This document shows positions 5,781 to 7,017 of a DNA stretch of 7,017 nt, piece by piece. Where the stretch lies: NCBI GenBank assembly GCA_020349865.1, contig CP070700.1:2539408-2546424 (forward strand), in the 5' to 3' direction. Position 1 is the stretch's first letter. Every line of letters starts with the position of its first letter. This DNA is from Desulfobacteraceae bacterium. Lineage in GTDB: Bacteria > Desulfobacterota > DSM-4660 > Desulfatiglandales > Desulfatiglandaceae. A program made the position numbers and the translations under genes. The notes beneath the pieces are model-generated. The model was not told where the DNA came from. It saw only the letters and a program-made list of their open reading frames with translations, and ran no database searches.

Positions 5781-7017
5781 GGTTCAATAAGATTGTTTTT
5801 ATAAACAGGGAACTTTTGGCAAAGATCAGCTACATCTTCAGCCACACGATACAAGATATCTTTTCTGTTTCGGTTTAACAGAGCCTTATCTATCAGTTCG
5901 GCAATTTTCCGGACTTCCGGTTTTCCCATACCCCTTGAGCTTATGGCTGAAGAACCCAGCCTTATTCCGCTGCCGACCATTGGTTTTTTCGTATCGTAGG
6001 GGATGACATTTTTGTTGGTCAGTATGCCTACGGACTCCAATGTTTTTTCGGCCACATCGCCTGTCAATCCCTTCGGCCGAAGATCCAGAAGCACAATATG
6101 GTTGTCCGTCCCATCATAGACAATCCTGTAGCCCTGTTTATGGAACGCTTCTGCTAAACATGCAGCATTCTCCAAGGTTTTTTTCTGGATCTCAATAAAT
6201 TCAGAATTCATGGCGAGTTTTAGACAAACGGCCTTAGCAGCAACCATATTGGTAAATGGGGTTCCCTGGGAACCTGGAAATACGGCGCCATCGATTTTGT
6301 GTGCGTATTTTGCCTTACACAGGATCACACCACCTCTACCCCCTCTTAGTGTTTTGTAGGTGGTGAAGGTGACGAAGTCAGCAGAGGGCACCGGGCTCGG
6401 AATAACTCCAGCCGCCACAAGCCCTGCGATGTGAGCCATATCCACCATGGTATAGGCCGACAACTCTTGTGCGATTTCAGCAATCCTTTCATAGTCTATG
6501 AGGCGGGAATAGGTGCTTGCGCCTGACACAATCATTCTCGGTCTGACTTTCAAAGCAAGTTCCCTTATTTCTTCATAATCAAGAAGCTCTGTTTCTCGAT
6601 TCACACCATAATGAGTGAAAGTGAAACACCGACTCGTGATGGATGATGGATGGCCGTGGGAAAGATGCCCTCCGTGTGACAATTTCATGGCAAGAACATT
6701 GTCCCCAGTGTTCAACACTGAAAAATAGACAGCCAGGTTCGCTGAAACTCCTGTATGCGGTTGAACATTTGCATGTTCGGCGCCAAAAAGGGCCTTGGCC
6801 CTGGAAATGGCAAAACTTTCTAACTCATCAGCATATATGCAGCCTGAATGGAATCTGCGATTCGGTTAACCTTCCGCAGCCTTTGTAGTAAAAATGGACC
6901 CCTGGGCTTCCATGATGGATCTGGGGGCATGGTTTTCTGAAGCAATCAGGTCCAATGTGTTATTAATCCTTAACGCCTCCTTTTCAACAAGGCTTGCGAC
7001 TTCAGGATCGTCTATAG
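5777..7017 (-). pseudogene. Serine hydroxymethyltransferase-like gene with one internal stop (5' end outside window)
   Basis: A PLP fold-type I enzyme of the GlyA family, which moves a one-carbon or aldehyde unit between a hydroxy amino acid and glycine. From the right edge, 49 codons read well (LIASENHAPRSIMEAQGS, TTKAAEG). Then TAA (complement of 6866-6868) interrupts, and the same frame continues for 362 codons to TGA at 5777-5779: PNRRFHSGC, ANVQPHTG, SHGGHLSHG, VDMAHIAGL and TTYKTLRGGRGG. Lys of YKTLRGG (codon 6353-6355) is the PLP lysine, and the Asp and His of VDMAH are the ring-contacting pair. SGIRLG keeps the carboxylate-binding Arg. Only about 10-15 N-terminal residues lie outside, for a normal total near 425. 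The stop falls between EG and P, where GlyA proteins have Tyr, so one substitution explains it. At positions equal to E. coli Tyr55 and Tyr65 this protein has Ala and His, suggesting a paralogue rather than housekeeping GlyA. Alternatives to decay are a base error or restart downstream. Confidence 0.85.

Noticed and set aside
6866..6868. Recoding of the SHMT stop (selenocysteine or pyrrolysine)
   Set aside because: Those use TGA and TAG. This codon is TAA at a position normally held by Tyr, so a substitution is the simple explanation.

Overview
The window looks like an accessory stretch of a Gram-negative bacterial chromosome. Desulfobacterota (the former Deltaproteobacteria) are the best guess. 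The reasons are a class III cyclase fused to TolB-like and TPR domains, the short TTCGACAAGCTCAG-type repeats, and the C-rich leader joined to a CCGCCGTAGC/GCTATGGCGG palindrome. This assignment rests on general familiarity and is not a database result.

Left part (1-4514, all genes on +). It opens with the last 51 codons of a small protein that resembles a toxin-antitoxin-associated family. A complete GNAT acetyltransferase (227-721) follows. Next comes about 400 bp without a gene, holding a palindromic repeat (752-787) and three tandem copies of a 24-bp unit (826-897). A large membrane-anchored cyclase with TolB-like and TPR domains fills 1124-3025. About 750 bp without a gene follows, and its centre is a 307-bp foldback element (3312-3618). 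That element has 22-bp terminal inverted repeats matching at 21 of 22 positions and a 9-bp near-identical direct repeat on each side, so it reads as a MITE-like insertion. Then come a gamma-glutamylcyclotransferase/AIG2-like gene (3782-4195), a half copy of the palindromic repeat (4239-4264), and the 3' end of an IS3-family element (about 4265-4514).

Right part (4515-7017, all genes on -). This is a two-gene operon transcribed right to left. A serine hydroxymethyltransferase-like gene runs off the right edge and is followed, with a 4-bp ATGA stop/start overlap, by a DadA-like FAD amino-acid oxidoreductase. The SHMT-like frame carries one in-frame TAA at 6866-6868, in the otherwise well conserved EG-x-P-x-x-R motif, with good homology on both sides. 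It is therefore a young pseudogene or carries a base error.

How the genes fit together. Only the two minus-strand genes form an evident functional unit, probably catabolism or interconversion of a hydroxy- or D-amino acid by an aldolase and an FAD dehydrogenase. The plus-strand genes are unrelated singletons separated by repeats and mobile-element debris, as in a region built by successive insertions. The most interesting object is the foldback element. The base-recognition residues of the cyclase and the altered active-site motif of the SHMT paralogue come next.
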